Part shown: positions 1-10,600 of the stretch, one piece after another | Layout of the letters: every line of letters starts with the position of its first letter | Position numbering within the stretch: the first letter of the stretch is position 1 | NCBI GenBank assembly: GCA_905221605.1 | Contig: CAJNDS010002242.1 | Span: forward strand, 1-64,000 | DNA: 64,000 bases | Direction of reading: 5' to 3' | Origin: Symbiodinium natans | Lineage: Eukaryota > Sar > Dinophyceae > Suessiales > Symbiodiniaceae | Made by a program: the position numbers and the translations under genes | Notes under the pieces: generated by a model | What the model was told of the DNA's origin: nothing | The model's database searches: none | Seen by the model: the letters and a program-made list of their open reading frames with translations, nothing else

Positions 1-104
1 CTAACCCCTAAACCCTAAACCCTAAACCCTAAACCCTAAACCCTAAACCCTAAACCCTAAACCCTAAACCCTAAACCCTAAACCCTAAACCCTAAACCCT
101 AAAC
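1..104. repeat. Telomeric repeat tract at the left chromosome end
   Basis: Nearly perfect (CCCTAAA)n. The orientation is that expected at the left end of a chromosome, where the opposite strand carries the TTTAGGG G-strand. The repeat is the Arabidopsis-type telomere known from dinoflagellates. The tract stops in an A-rich stretch, and a short tract of the opposite orientation follows at 171-215. It may be a true chromosome end or an assembly end within telomere-like DNA. Confidence 0.85.
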
Positions 105-170
105 GCAAAAAAAAAAACCACAAGAGGTCCGGGCTCGATCCAGAGAGGCCTGGGGTGCGGTGGGGGGGGG

Positions 171-215
171 GTTTAGGGTTTAGGGTTTAGGGTTTAGGGT
201 TTAGGGTTTAGGGTT
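171..215. repeat. Inverted TTTAGGG tract
   Basis: Six copies of TTTAGGG in the orientation opposite to the terminal tract, preceded by a run of G. Together with 1-104 it forms a fold-back close to the chromosome end. Confidence 0.85.
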
Positions 216-511
216 CAAGAGCTCCTGGTCGAGCAGTTTCTCGTTTAGGCTCTGTGTTTAGAACATCGAAAAATACCCACCCACCCGAAGTTCCCATAAC
301 ATTAAGAAATAAAAGTTTCTTCTTTTTATTAGGATGGTTCAATAACAAAATGAATGACTTCCACTTAACAAACGAGGAGGTGGAGATACTAAACCACGCG
401 AGGCTTTGAGGTGTTGTCCTAAACTGAGGCTCAAACCTTGAAAATTTTTTTAAAATGAAAAAACCCTGAAAAAAAGAAGGAGAAAAAAAAGCCTGGGGTC
501 CCCCCCATTTG

Positions 512-862
512 GGGTGTTTTTGGAAGCAAATTTTCCCTCATGGGGGGGTCGGAGTTCGAGGCAAGGGGGGGTCTCCGAAGATTATTTTGCCTTTAAAATC
601 GAAAAATGACCCCCCCCCTGACCAAAATCATTGTGAAAAAGGTCGCGGAAAAGTCTTGAAAAACTTGAAAAACACAAAAACCCAGAAAACGAGAGGCCAC
701 CCAGAACCCTCGATTTCAGTACTGGTGTTTTTTGAGGCAAACTTTCCCTCTCAAGGGGGGGTCGGAGTTTGAGGCAAGGAGGGTCTCCAAAGACTATTTT
801 GCCTTTAAAATCCAAAAATACGACCCCCCCTTGACCGAAATTAGGCTGTGAAAAGGTCGCGG
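512..862. repeat. Imperfect direct duplication of about 137 bp
   Basis: Bases 512-648 and 725-862 are the same sequence with substitutions. Each runs from GGTGTTTTT through GGGGGGGTCGGAGTT, TTTTGCCTTTAAAATC and a C-run to GGTCGCGG. The stretch between is A-rich. The short reading frames across it have no protein-like composition, so no gene is called. Confidence 0.75.
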
Positions 863-959
863 GGGCAGCTCAGAAAAACCCTGAAAAAACCCGAAGAAAC
901 ATGGAAAAACCTTAAAAAAACCTTGAAAAACCTTGAAAAACCCTGAAAAACTTGAAAAA

Positions 960-2800
960 ACACGGCGTTGAGGCCTTGAAACCCTAAACACAGGCCTTGA
1001 GGCCTTGAAACCCTAAACGCTGGGCCCTGAGGCCTTGAAACCCTAAACGCTTGGCCCTGAAACCCTAAACACAGGCCCCTGAGGCCCTCAAACCCTAAAC
1101 GCAGGCCCTGAGGCCCTGAAACCCTAAACACAGGCCCTGAGGCCTTGAAACCCTAAACGCTGGGCCCTGAGGCCTTGAAACCCTAAACACAGGCCCTGAG
1201 GCCTTGAAACCCTAAACGCTGGGCCCTGAAACCCTAAACACAGGCCCTGAGGCCCTGAAACCCTAAACACAGGCCCTGAGGCCTTGAAACCCTAAACGCT
1301 GGGCCCTGAAACCCTAAACACAGGCCCTGAGGCCCTGAAACCCTAAACACAGGCCCTGAGGCCTTGAAACCCTAAACGCTGGGCCCTGAAACCCTAAACA
1401 CAGGCCCTGAGGCCCTGAAACCCTAAACACAGGCCCTGAGGCCTTGAAACCCTAAACGCTGGGCCCTGAAACCCTAAACACAGGCCCTGAGGCCCTGAAA
1501 CCCTAAACACAGGCCCTGAGGCCTTGAAACCCTAAACGCTGGGCCCTGAAACCCTAAACACAGGCCCTGAGGCCCTGAAACCCTAAACACAGGCCCTGAG
1601 GCCTTGAAACCCTAAACGCTGGGCCCTGAAACCCTAAACACAGGCCCTGAGGCCCTGAAACCCTAAACACAGGCCCTGAGGCCTTGAAACCCTAAACGCT
1701 GGGCCCTGAAACCCTAAAACACAGGCCCTGAGGCCCTGAAACCCTAAACACAGGCCCTGAGCCTTGAAACCCTAAACGCTGGGCCCTGAAACCCTAAACA
1801 CAGGCCCTGAGGCCCTGAAACCCTAAACACAGGCCCTGAGGCCTTGAAACCCTAAACGCTGGGCCCTGAAACCCTAAACACAGGCCCTGAGGCCCTGAAA
1901 CGCTGGGCCCTGAAAAACACAGGCCCTGAGGCCCTGAAACCCTAAACACAGGCCCTGAGGCCTTGAAACCCCAAACGCTGGGCCCTGAAACCCTAAACAC
2001 AGGCCCTGAGGCCCTGAAACCCTAAACACAGGCTTGAGGCCTTGAAACCCTAAACGCTGGGCCCTGAAACCCTAAACACAGGCCCTGAGGCCCTGAAACC
2101 CTAAACACAGGCCCTGATACCTTGAAACCCTAAACGCTGGGCCCTGAAACCCTAAACACAGGCCCTGAGGCCCTGAAACCCTAAACACAGGCCCTGAGGG
2201 CCTTGAAACCCTAAACGCTGGGCCCTGAAACCCTAAACACAGGCCCTGAGGCCCTGAAACCCTAAACGCTGGACCCTGAAACCCTAAACACAGGCCCTGA
2301 GGCCCTGAAACCCTAAACACAGGCTTTGAGGCCTTGAAACCCTAAACGCTGGGCCCTGAAACCCTAAACACAGGCCCTGAGGCCCTGAACCCCTAAACAC
2401 AGGCCCTGAGGCCTTGAAACCCTAAACGCTGGGCCCTGAAACCCTAAACACAGGCCCTGAGGCCCTGAAACCCTAAACACAGGCCCTGAGGCCTTGAAAC
2501 CCTAAACGCTGCGCCCTGAAACCCTAAACACAGGCCCTGAGGCCCTGAAACCCTAAACACAGGCCCTGCGGCCTTGAAACCCTAAACGCTGGGCCCTGAA
2601 ACCCTAAACACAGGCCCTGAGGCCCTGAAACCCTAAACACCGGCTTTGAGGCCTTGAAACCCTAAACGCTGGGCCCTGAAACCCTAAACACAGGCCCTGA
2701 GGCCCTGAAACCCTAAACACAGGCCCCGAAGCCTTGAAACCCTAAACGCTGGGCCCTGGAGCCCTAAACACAGGCCCTGAGGCCCTGAAACCCTAAACAC
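960..2800. repeat. 80-bp subtelomeric satellite with telomere-like core
   Basis: About 22 tandem copies of an 80-bp higher-order unit. The phrase AAACGCTGGGCCCTGAAAC recurs every 80 bases (for example near 1217, 1297 and 1377). Each unit holds three sub-units, each with one GAAACCCTAAAC telomere-like word followed by a GGCCCTGAGGCC palindrome. Copies near the two edges are more diverged than those in the middle. The minus-strand open frames here simply translate the repeat (FRVSGPQGLCLGFQGPA) and are not genes. Confidence 0.9.
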
Positions 2801-2814
2801 GGTCTCAAGGGCAT

Positions 2815-3135
2815 TGTGGGCCTTGGGCCTTGCCCACGAATTTTTGGGCCTTGCCCACGAATACTTGGGCCTTGCCCACGAATATTTGGGCCTTGCCCAC
2901 GAATATTTGGGCCTTGCCCACGAATATTTGGGCCTTGCCCACGAATTTTTGGGCCTTGCCCACGAACCAGCAACGCCAGAAATTCGTGGGCAAGGCCCAA
3001 AAACTCGTGGGCAAGGCCCAAAAATTCGTGAGCAAGGCCCAAAATCCGGATTTTGGGCCTTGCCCACGAATATTTGGGCCTTGCCCACGAATCTTTGGGC
3101 CTTGCCCACGAATATTTGGGCCTTGCCCACGAATA
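2815..3135. repeat. 21-bp repeat array in both orientations
   Basis: The unit TTGGGCCTTGCCCACGAATA is repeated about seven times forward, then about three times reversed (CGTGGGCAAGGCCCAAAA at about 2985-3050), then about four times forward again. Each unit contains the palindrome GGGCCTTGCCC, and the reversed block makes the whole array able to fold back. All six frames stay open because of the repeat, so the open frames are artefacts. Confidence 0.9.
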
Positions 3136-3532
3136 CCATTAAGGTTTATAATTATATGGTAGGAGAGGTTTAGCATTTAGGGTTTTAGGTTTTAGGGTTT
3201 AGGGTTTAGGCTTTGCTTTAAGGGTTAGGGTTTAGGGTCAAAAGGTTTCGGGTGCAGAGTTTAGGGCTTAGGTTCAGCATCAAAACCCTGCAAACCCCAA
3301 ACCCTCACGGCTGCTACGTGGCCTATAGGGCTTGGGGTTTGCGATTTAGGATTTAGATGGCGCTTATGCGGTGTGTAGGGCTTAGAGGGTTTTACAGGCC
3401 TTTGAAGGTTTCGAGGGCTGGTAGGACTTGTAGTGTTTGTAGGGCCAACGACGTCGTTTAGGACTAAGGAAGAAGTAAGGACGGAGCTTGGATGCGTGCT
3501 ACATATGCAGTTCTATAAAGTCTATAACTAGA

Positions 3533-3640
3533 GGACCCAGAGTAGGCCCTCATTCCCTTTTTTGAGTGTTTAGGTTCCCTTGAAAGACCCTTCAAGCCTA
3601 AAAGGGTACCATTTCCACATCTAGGTGACTCTTGGGTCTA
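3533..3640. mobile_element. MITE-like element, AGGACCCAGAGTAGGCCC family
   Basis: It opens with AGGACCCAGAGTAGGCCCT and closes with GGTGACTCTTGGGTCTA, which are imperfect inverted repeats. Relatives occur at about 12600-12830, 22108-22215, 22862-22975, 23566-23635 and 48555-48610. No coding capacity. Confidence 0.55.
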
Positions 3641-3764
3641 AATGAAGTATGGTAGGTTCTCAGAGATGTTGCTGGCTTTGACAGAACTTTTCAGGAGTAC
3701 TGTCAGAGGGCAATTTTTAGGCCAACCATGTCAGGAGGGCGCAACCTAAACCTTAAACCCTACA

Positions 3765-3885
3765 GGGTGGGGCCCCCTAGTTATAAGTAGAGTTATAAGG
3801 GCCCTAAATTGGGTTATAAGGACCCTAAGTTAGGTTATAAGTCCCTTAACTACAGTTAGTATAGTAAGGGGGCCCCACCCTGTAA
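3765..3885. mobile_element. MITE-like palindromic element (GGGTGGGGCCCCCT ends)
   Basis: The left end GGGTGGGGCCCCCTAGTTATAA is mirrored by a right end TTAGTATAGTAAGGGGGCCCC plus ACCC. The centre contains repeated GGTTATAAG words. It is a non-coding fold-back element of about 120 bp. Confidence 0.6.
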
Positions 3886-5522
3886 CCCTACATGGTTTGA
3901 GTCTAGGGGGTGTTGGCATTCAGGAGCTTAGGGGGATCACAACTCAAAGTAAACTAAAGAGCTGCCCAAAGCCGGAAAGAAGCCCCCTAACCCCAAACCC
4001 CTTAAAAGGCCCGCCCCCACAGGCCCTCAACCATCAACCCCAAGCCCACAAATCTTTTAAGCACTTAGGGTCGCAAAGGTGTAAGGTTATAAGGGTAGTT
4101 ACATGGGCCCTGAATATGGTCCCTTACCTTCCTTAAAGGGTTCCGAAGAATGGGCCTTAGCTGGGTTGTGTGGGTATGTAAGGGCATATATGGTCCCCTG
4201 CTAAGGACCCAAAACCCTAAACCCTAAACCCTGAGAGTTTAAGGGCCCAGGGCCCTTAGCACCTCGAAATTTCGCAGGAATGGGTGCCACAAGGCGGCCG
4301 CGCGACAGACAGTCTGGGTGCAAGCCGCCACGTTTAGGGTGTAGCCGTAAACTCAAGCCCTAAGCCGCAATCCATAAGCCGTAAGCCCTAGGCCCAAAGC
4401 TTTTTCGGGTTTGGGGTTTAGGGTTGAGAGTTCAAGGCAGCGACTGTCCGAGACTGTCCAAGGGCTTCGTGGAGGTTTTGGGCTGAAGCTTATGCAAGGG
4501 TTTACGGTTTATGAATTTAGAATGTATGGTTGAGGGATGAAGCCTGTTTTGGGGTTTCAGGGTGATGTAAGGGTCTAGGGTTTAGGGTTTCTACCCTGGC
4601 GTTTATTTGGATTAGGGTTATGTGACGTTTCAAGGTTGTGTAAGGGTCTAGGGGTCTGGGTCTAGGGTGTGGGGTGCGAACAGTTTAGATGGGTTTAGGG
4701 TTTAGGGTTTAGGGTTTAGGGTTTGCATGGGTTGAGGGCTCTTTTGTGTTCTTTGGGGTTGACAGGCTTAGATTCATAGGCCCGTAGGGCAAAAAGGTCA
4801 GGCGCTCTCAGGGTTCAGGGCTTCTAGGGCTTTAGGGCTTACGCAGGGCTGTCAGGGCTTAGTAGCCCCAATCCCTAAACCCGAAGTCCTGGGAACAAGT
4901 CTTGCACGCGGCTTCAACAGGTTCCTCGTCCTAGTCATGTATATAGGTATGGGGTGTGCAGATCCAACTTTTTAAACCCTGAACCCTAATCCCCTGAGGC
5001 CTTGAGGGTTTTATAGGGCTTATCCGGGTTTAGGGTTTAGGGGTTAGGGTTGAACCCTTATGAACCCTGACCCTTCTGAAGGTTCTGTCCTTGGTTTTCT
5101 CTGAGCCCAAATCCTGTGCACGGAGGGTACCAGTCCGCATGGTTAGGGTTTAGGTTCGGATTTAGAGTTTAGGGTTTAGAGTTTAGGGTTTAGGGTTTAG
5201 GGTGTCGAAATCATGCGCTTCATCCTGGTTGTAAGAAGAATACAGTGTACCGTGTGTGGTTTGGTGGCGCCGAGAAGCTGCGTGATGTTAGGTTCCGGAA
5301 GGATCCCATGTGGCTTTTTTTTTTTTGCAAGAATAGCCCAAAGACCAAAGCCAAAGGCCCTAGCCCCAAACCCTGAAATCCCAAACCCCAAAACCCTCGA
5401 GGCGCACCCACACATCCGTTTGGGCCATGACAGGAGTTCCCTGGCTTCAATGCTGTGGGTCAGTTCAAGTTTGCGCGGGTCTCAGCCACTCCTCCAATCC
5501 CTAAATCCTAGAAACCCATAAC

Positions 5523-5682
5523 TTGGGATGTTCCCCCTTGTGAGTGGGTACACTTTACACTTTGTTGGGATACTTAATCCCCTATGGTGTACACTTTTGC
5601 GGGGCTTATGAACTCAGCAACTAAGTATACTAACAGTCCTTTATCGGGTTGAGAACTGTTAGAATAAGGGGGAACATCCCAA
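5523..5682. mobile_element. MITE nested inside a second MITE
   Basis: The outer element has ends TTGGGATGTTCCCCC and GGGGGAACATCCCAA. The inner one (about 5538-5628) belongs to the family with GTACACTTTACAC and GAACTCAGCAAC ends. Other copies of the outer family are at about 20680-20757, 21003-21101, 22770-22862, 50593-50687 and 57633-57822. Other copies of the inner family are at 58602-58702 and, reversed, 60908-60998. Confidence 0.7.
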
Positions 5683-6564
5683 CCCATAACCCCATAAACC
5701 TATAACCCTATAACCCGAGAGGGTTTAGGGGGGCTTTCCAGGGGTGTCAGCAAGCCGGGTACAGTACACGAAAACCCTCTCGGGGTTTAGGGTTTTGGGT
5801 TTAGGGCTTAGGGTCCCTAACCCCGCGCAAGAAGCCCAGACATGCGCAGATGTACAGCGCATGTTTCGCAACTTTACCTTATGCCGCCTTGAGTCCGAAC
5901 GCTGGGGCTATACTAGGGGCGTACTGGAAATTCTTGCCTTAGGGCTCAGGGTCTCGGGTTTACGAGCTTCAAGGCTAAGTGTTGCACACACACCCATAGA
6001 ACCTGAAAATCCTGTGTAGGGTTTAGGGCCCTTCGTGGGGTTTATATTGTTCAACTCGGACCCTTAACCCTACGCCCTAAACCCTAGTGGAAACCGCAGG
6101 AAAGGGAACCGCAGGGCGTCATAGAGGCTGGGATTATTCCTGATGGGCTTCCTCAGCTAAACCCTAAACCCTAAACCCTAAGCCCTAAGCCCTAAGCCCT
6201 AAGCCCTGGCCCTATAAGCCCTAAACCCTAAACCCTAAATTGTCATTGAATGACACAGCACCCAGCACACCCAGTCCTTTCCCTGTGCCCCACTTCAGGT
6301 TCGGACCCCTTTCGACATTCACCCTAAACACCAAAGGGGAGCAGTTTCAAGAGCTGAGCACGTGACCTGGAGACTTCTCTGCCATGCGTTAGGACCCTAA
6401 ACCCTAAAACCCTAAACCCTAAACCGCTAAAACCCTACCCCCCCCCCCCCCCCCCCCCCCACCCCGGTTTTTGTAGGTAGGGAGCCCGGGGCACCGAACC
6501 AGCCTAACCCCTAAACCCTAAACCCTAAACCCTATAAACCCTAAACCCTAAACCCATCAGAGCC

Positions 6565-6629
6565 ATGGCTTCCGCCTTGCGCTTGTCGTACCTGCCCTTT
6601 CGGGCCATGGCCGAGACGGCGCGCTTCAT
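6565..6629 (+). CDS. GST exon 1 with start codon
   Basis: Encodes MASALRLSYLPFRAMAETAR then F, with the catalytic Tyr9. Donor GTACCC. It ends in phase 2 (AT), and the next exon supplies G to make Met22. Confidence 0.85.
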
Positions 6630-7657
6630 GTACCCTGGTTGCTGGGGGGGGGGGGGGGGTTTGGGTTTAGGTTTAGGGTTTAGGTTTTTTTTTTTTTTTT
6701 TTTGGGGGGGGGGGGGGGGGGGTTGGGGGTGTTTAGGGAGTTTTAGGGGTTTAAAGGTTTAGGGTTTAGGGATTTTAGGGTTTTAGGGGCTTAGGGTTCA
6801 TGCACCCTGGGTTGTTCGAGGGGGATTTGGGGTTTAGGGTGTTTAGGGTTTAGGGGTTTGGGGGGGTTTGGGGGTTTTAGGATTTTGGGGCGTTTGGGGT
6901 TTTAGGGGTCTTTAGGGGCTTTAGGGGTTTCAGGGGTTTTTGGCCTTAGGGTTCTTCGCCTCATCTAAACTCGAAAGTGTCAAGGACTTTGGCGGGCCAA
7001 TGCCCAAGGCCATTTGGGGGTTTACGCAAAAAGGGGACCCCCAGTATAGACCCCAAATAGTACGCGACCAGTTGAAAGAACGGGAAAGGTAGCTTCGCAT
7101 GTATGTCCCATTATGTCCTAGTAGCCACCGGCATATGGGTTCAGAACAGATTTCTATCCTCATCTGAGAATCGTTCTTGTGGGATTATTGTTCTCGTGCA
7201 CCGGAACCGACGAGAACGATTCTTGTAGCCAGTTTGAACCACGTTACAGAATGGGGAAGGTGCCGTTAGAAATATGGTAACCCTAACTTCGTAACCCCAT
7301 TTCAGAGTTTAGGGGCCGTCGTGTTTAGGGTTTAGGGATATGGGGTTTAGGGTTTATGGTGCAGGGTTCAGGGTTTAGGGATACAGGGTTTAGGGTTCAG
7401 GTTTTGGGGTGTAGGGTTTAGGGATTGGGGGGGGAGCGAAGCGGGCGAGGTGAGAACTGTGTATATAAGTTTGCCCATGCCATTCTTAAAAGAAACAAGC
7501 TCCAAACCATGTGAGGCTTTGAAGTTATGGGGCAAGGGCCAATTTAGTATTTACGGATAATATTTAGGATTAGGGTTCAGGTTTCAGGGTTTAGGGTTTC
7601 GGGTTTAGGGTTTAGGGTTTGGCCTAGGCCTTGAGGATTAGAAGGCTTTCTGTACTC

Positions 7658-7688
<31 letters not shown>

Positions 7689-10600
7689 CCGCTAAGCGGT
7701 TGAAGCCCTAAGCAATGCAAGCCCTGCATGGCCCGAAATCCTGATGCCCTAGCCCTCCGCAAGCCCGAAACCCCCAAACCCAAAACCCTAAACCCTACAT
7801 TCCGATCCCCCAAGCCCTAAACCCTAAACCCTAAACCCTAAACCCTAAACCCTAAACCCTATAAGCCCTAAACCCTAAACCCTATAAACCCTGAACGTTT
7901 CGGCAAGCCTAAGGTTCAGATACGGCGGCGTGAGCTATGTGGACGAGGCGCTTTGGGGGTTTGGGGTTTGGGGTTGAGGGCTTAGGGTTTAGGGTTTAGG
8001 GTTTAGGGTTTAGGGTTTAGGGTTTAGGGTTTAGGGTTTAGGGTTTAGGGTTTAGGGTTTAGGGGGGTTGAGGTGGTCCTAACCTATGCCATGTTGAGAG
8101 GCAGTTTGCGGAGCTTATGAAAACAATCAATTGGGGGCCACGAGAAAGCTCAGCGAGACCCTAGGGCGAGACTGTGGCACGCCTCACGATAAGGGGGGGG
8201 CGGAAAAAAAAAAAGAGCTGCGCAGGATTGCTGTGCATCTTTACACGTCTGTGGTCATACGGCTCGTCCTATGGCCGGAGCCTCTCTCCAGCAGATGAGG
8301 AGCAGTCCACACATCCGGGCGACAGCTGGAAGGTGGTTCAGCCTGCTCACACACACGCGGACTTTTTCACCCTACACCCTACACCCTAAACCCTAAACCC
8401 TACACCCTAGACCCTACACCCTAAACCCTAAACCCTACACCCTACACCCTAAACCCTAGACGGGGCCCTTATTCCGTCTGCTCTTGGGTGGGTCAGGTGA
8501 TTCAGGGTTTAGGTTATTTAGGGCCTTTGGTTCAGGCAAGTTTAGGTGGCTAAGGGTTCAGTTTTGTTTTTTTTTTTTGGGGGGGGGGGGGGGGGGGGCG
8601 GGGCCTTATCCTTTTTCCGACTGTGAGCCAATGGTTTCTTAGCGCAAAAACCTGTGAGACCCAAACCCTGAACCCCAAACCCTAGACTCCTAAGCCCAAA
8701 AAGCCCTCCGCCCCGAAGCCCCCTCAGGTGCTGAAGACCCTATTAAACCCTTCCCGGGCTGAGAGGGTTTTTCGGGTTGAGAAGTTTAGACGGTTTTTTT
8801 TTCGGGTCTGAAAACTGCCCCCTGAACCCTAAACCCTAACCCCAAACCCTAAAGGACCTAAACCCCAAACCCTAAACGCTAAGCCCTCAACTCTAAACCC
8901 TAAAGCCTCGTTGGGTCGCCCTTGACCCTGGAAAGCCCTGAACCCGAAACGAAGTCCTCAAAGCGCCAAGAACCCCAAAACCCCCAAAAGCCCCTAACAA
9001 AAACCTCAAAAAGCCCTAAAGCCCCTGCAAGTCCCCTAAAGGCCTTAGCACGCCAACCCCTAAGAAAGAGTCTAGCGCTTTACCTAATCTCTAGGTCCCC
9101 AACCCGAAAACACAAAGCCGAAAACCCTAAACTCTAGACTTTCGTTCCTGAGCTCCAATCCCTAAACCCTAGCCCTGAACCCTAAACCCTAAACCCTAAA
9201 CCCTAAGCCCTAAACCCTCGCTGCAAAGCTACATGTTTCCTGGTTCGATCTTCATCCTGCCAAGCAGCTGGAGCATGCTCAGCCCCGTGCCCCAATGACT
9301 AGCCCCTTGCCCTATGCAAACCGGGTTTAGGGTTTCGGGGTTAGGGTTTCGGGTTCAGGGTTTTAGGTTTGGCCGCAACCTCGAATTCCTCAACCTCAAG
9401 TTTAGACCTTAGAGCCCCAACACATACAGGTCCATTTGCGCAGGTTCTCATCCTACAGTTCCTAACCTCATCCGTAAGCTCCCCCCAAGCCCAAAACCCC
9501 AACCCCCCCCCCCCCCCCCCCCCCCCCAAGCCCTAAAGCCCTGAAGCCCTAAAGCCCTAACGCCCTAAAGCCCTAAAGCCTTAAAACCCTAAAACTTAAA
9601 CCTTAAACCCTAAACGTCCCCAAAAAGGGGCTAATTGTGCACAGGTCGTCTGGGGCAGAGTCTTCAGCGAGCGCCGCGCCCAAGGCGAACATCCTAAACC
9701 CTAAGCCCTAAGCCCTAAACAATAAACCCTAACCCTAAACCCTAAACCCTAAACCCTAAACCCTCTGTGCAATTCCTGTCCGTTTGGGTTTAGGGCCTCT
9801 GCCCCAAAGACCTTGGTTGCTCCATCTTGCAGGTTGCCCGTTTAAACCCTAAACCCTAAACCCGAAACGCTAGACCCTAAACCCTAAACCCTAAACCCTA
9901 AACCACCCTAAACCCTAAACCCCACACCCTGAACCCTGAACCTTGCCCTACATAGTATAGACTTGGACTCCAAGGTCGTGGTGCAAGAGTTAATTTACGG
10001 GTCAATGTCACCCTGTTGTTTGGTGCATGGGCCCTTTGGGTTTAGGCCTAGGCCACTACCGGAGCCCCAGAGCCAAGGCTTGCCAACACCCAAACCTCAA
10101 CATTCGGAACCCTCAAAACCCTACAGTCTACCAGTCTGCCGCTAAACCCTAAACCCTAAACCCTAAACCCTAAACCCCAAACCCCGAAACCCCTGAACCC
10201 CTGAACCCCTAAACCCCTAACCCTAACCCCTAAACCCCTAAACCCCTAAACCCCTAAACCCCTAAACCCCTAAACCCCTAAACCCCTAAACCCCTAAACC
10301 CCTAAACCCCTAAACCCCTAAACCCCTAACCCCTAAACCCCTAAACCCCTAAACCCCTAAACCCCTAAACCCCCCTAAACCCCTAAACCCCTAAACCCCT
10401 AAACCCCTAACCCCCAAACCCCTAAACCCCTAAACCCCTAAACCCCTAAACCCCTAAACCCCTAAACCCCTAAACCCCTAAACCCCTAAACCCTAATCCC
10501 TAAACCCCTTGAACCCTCATCCCTGCGCTGTGGAGGTGAGTATCCCTTTGAGAAGGTGCCGGTGTTGTACATCGACGGCCGCGCTGTTGCCCAAAGACGC

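Larger units (their letters stand above)
3136..6560. repeat. Subtelomeric degenerate telomere-repeat DNA
   Basis: This stretch has no supported gene. It is a patchwork of TTTAGGG/CCCTAAA runs in both orientations, diverged relatives (TTAGGGCTT, GGGTTTCGG), short unique segments and palindromic elements at 3533-3640, 3765-3885 and 5523-5682. It ends in a run of about 24 C near 6437-6460 and CCCTAAA repeats directly before the first gene. Confidence 0.7.

Noticed and set aside
794-3176. Many overlapping open frames of 65-151 codons on both strands
   Set aside because: They translate tandem repeats whose unit lengths or composition avoid stops; the peptides are pure repeats on both strands.
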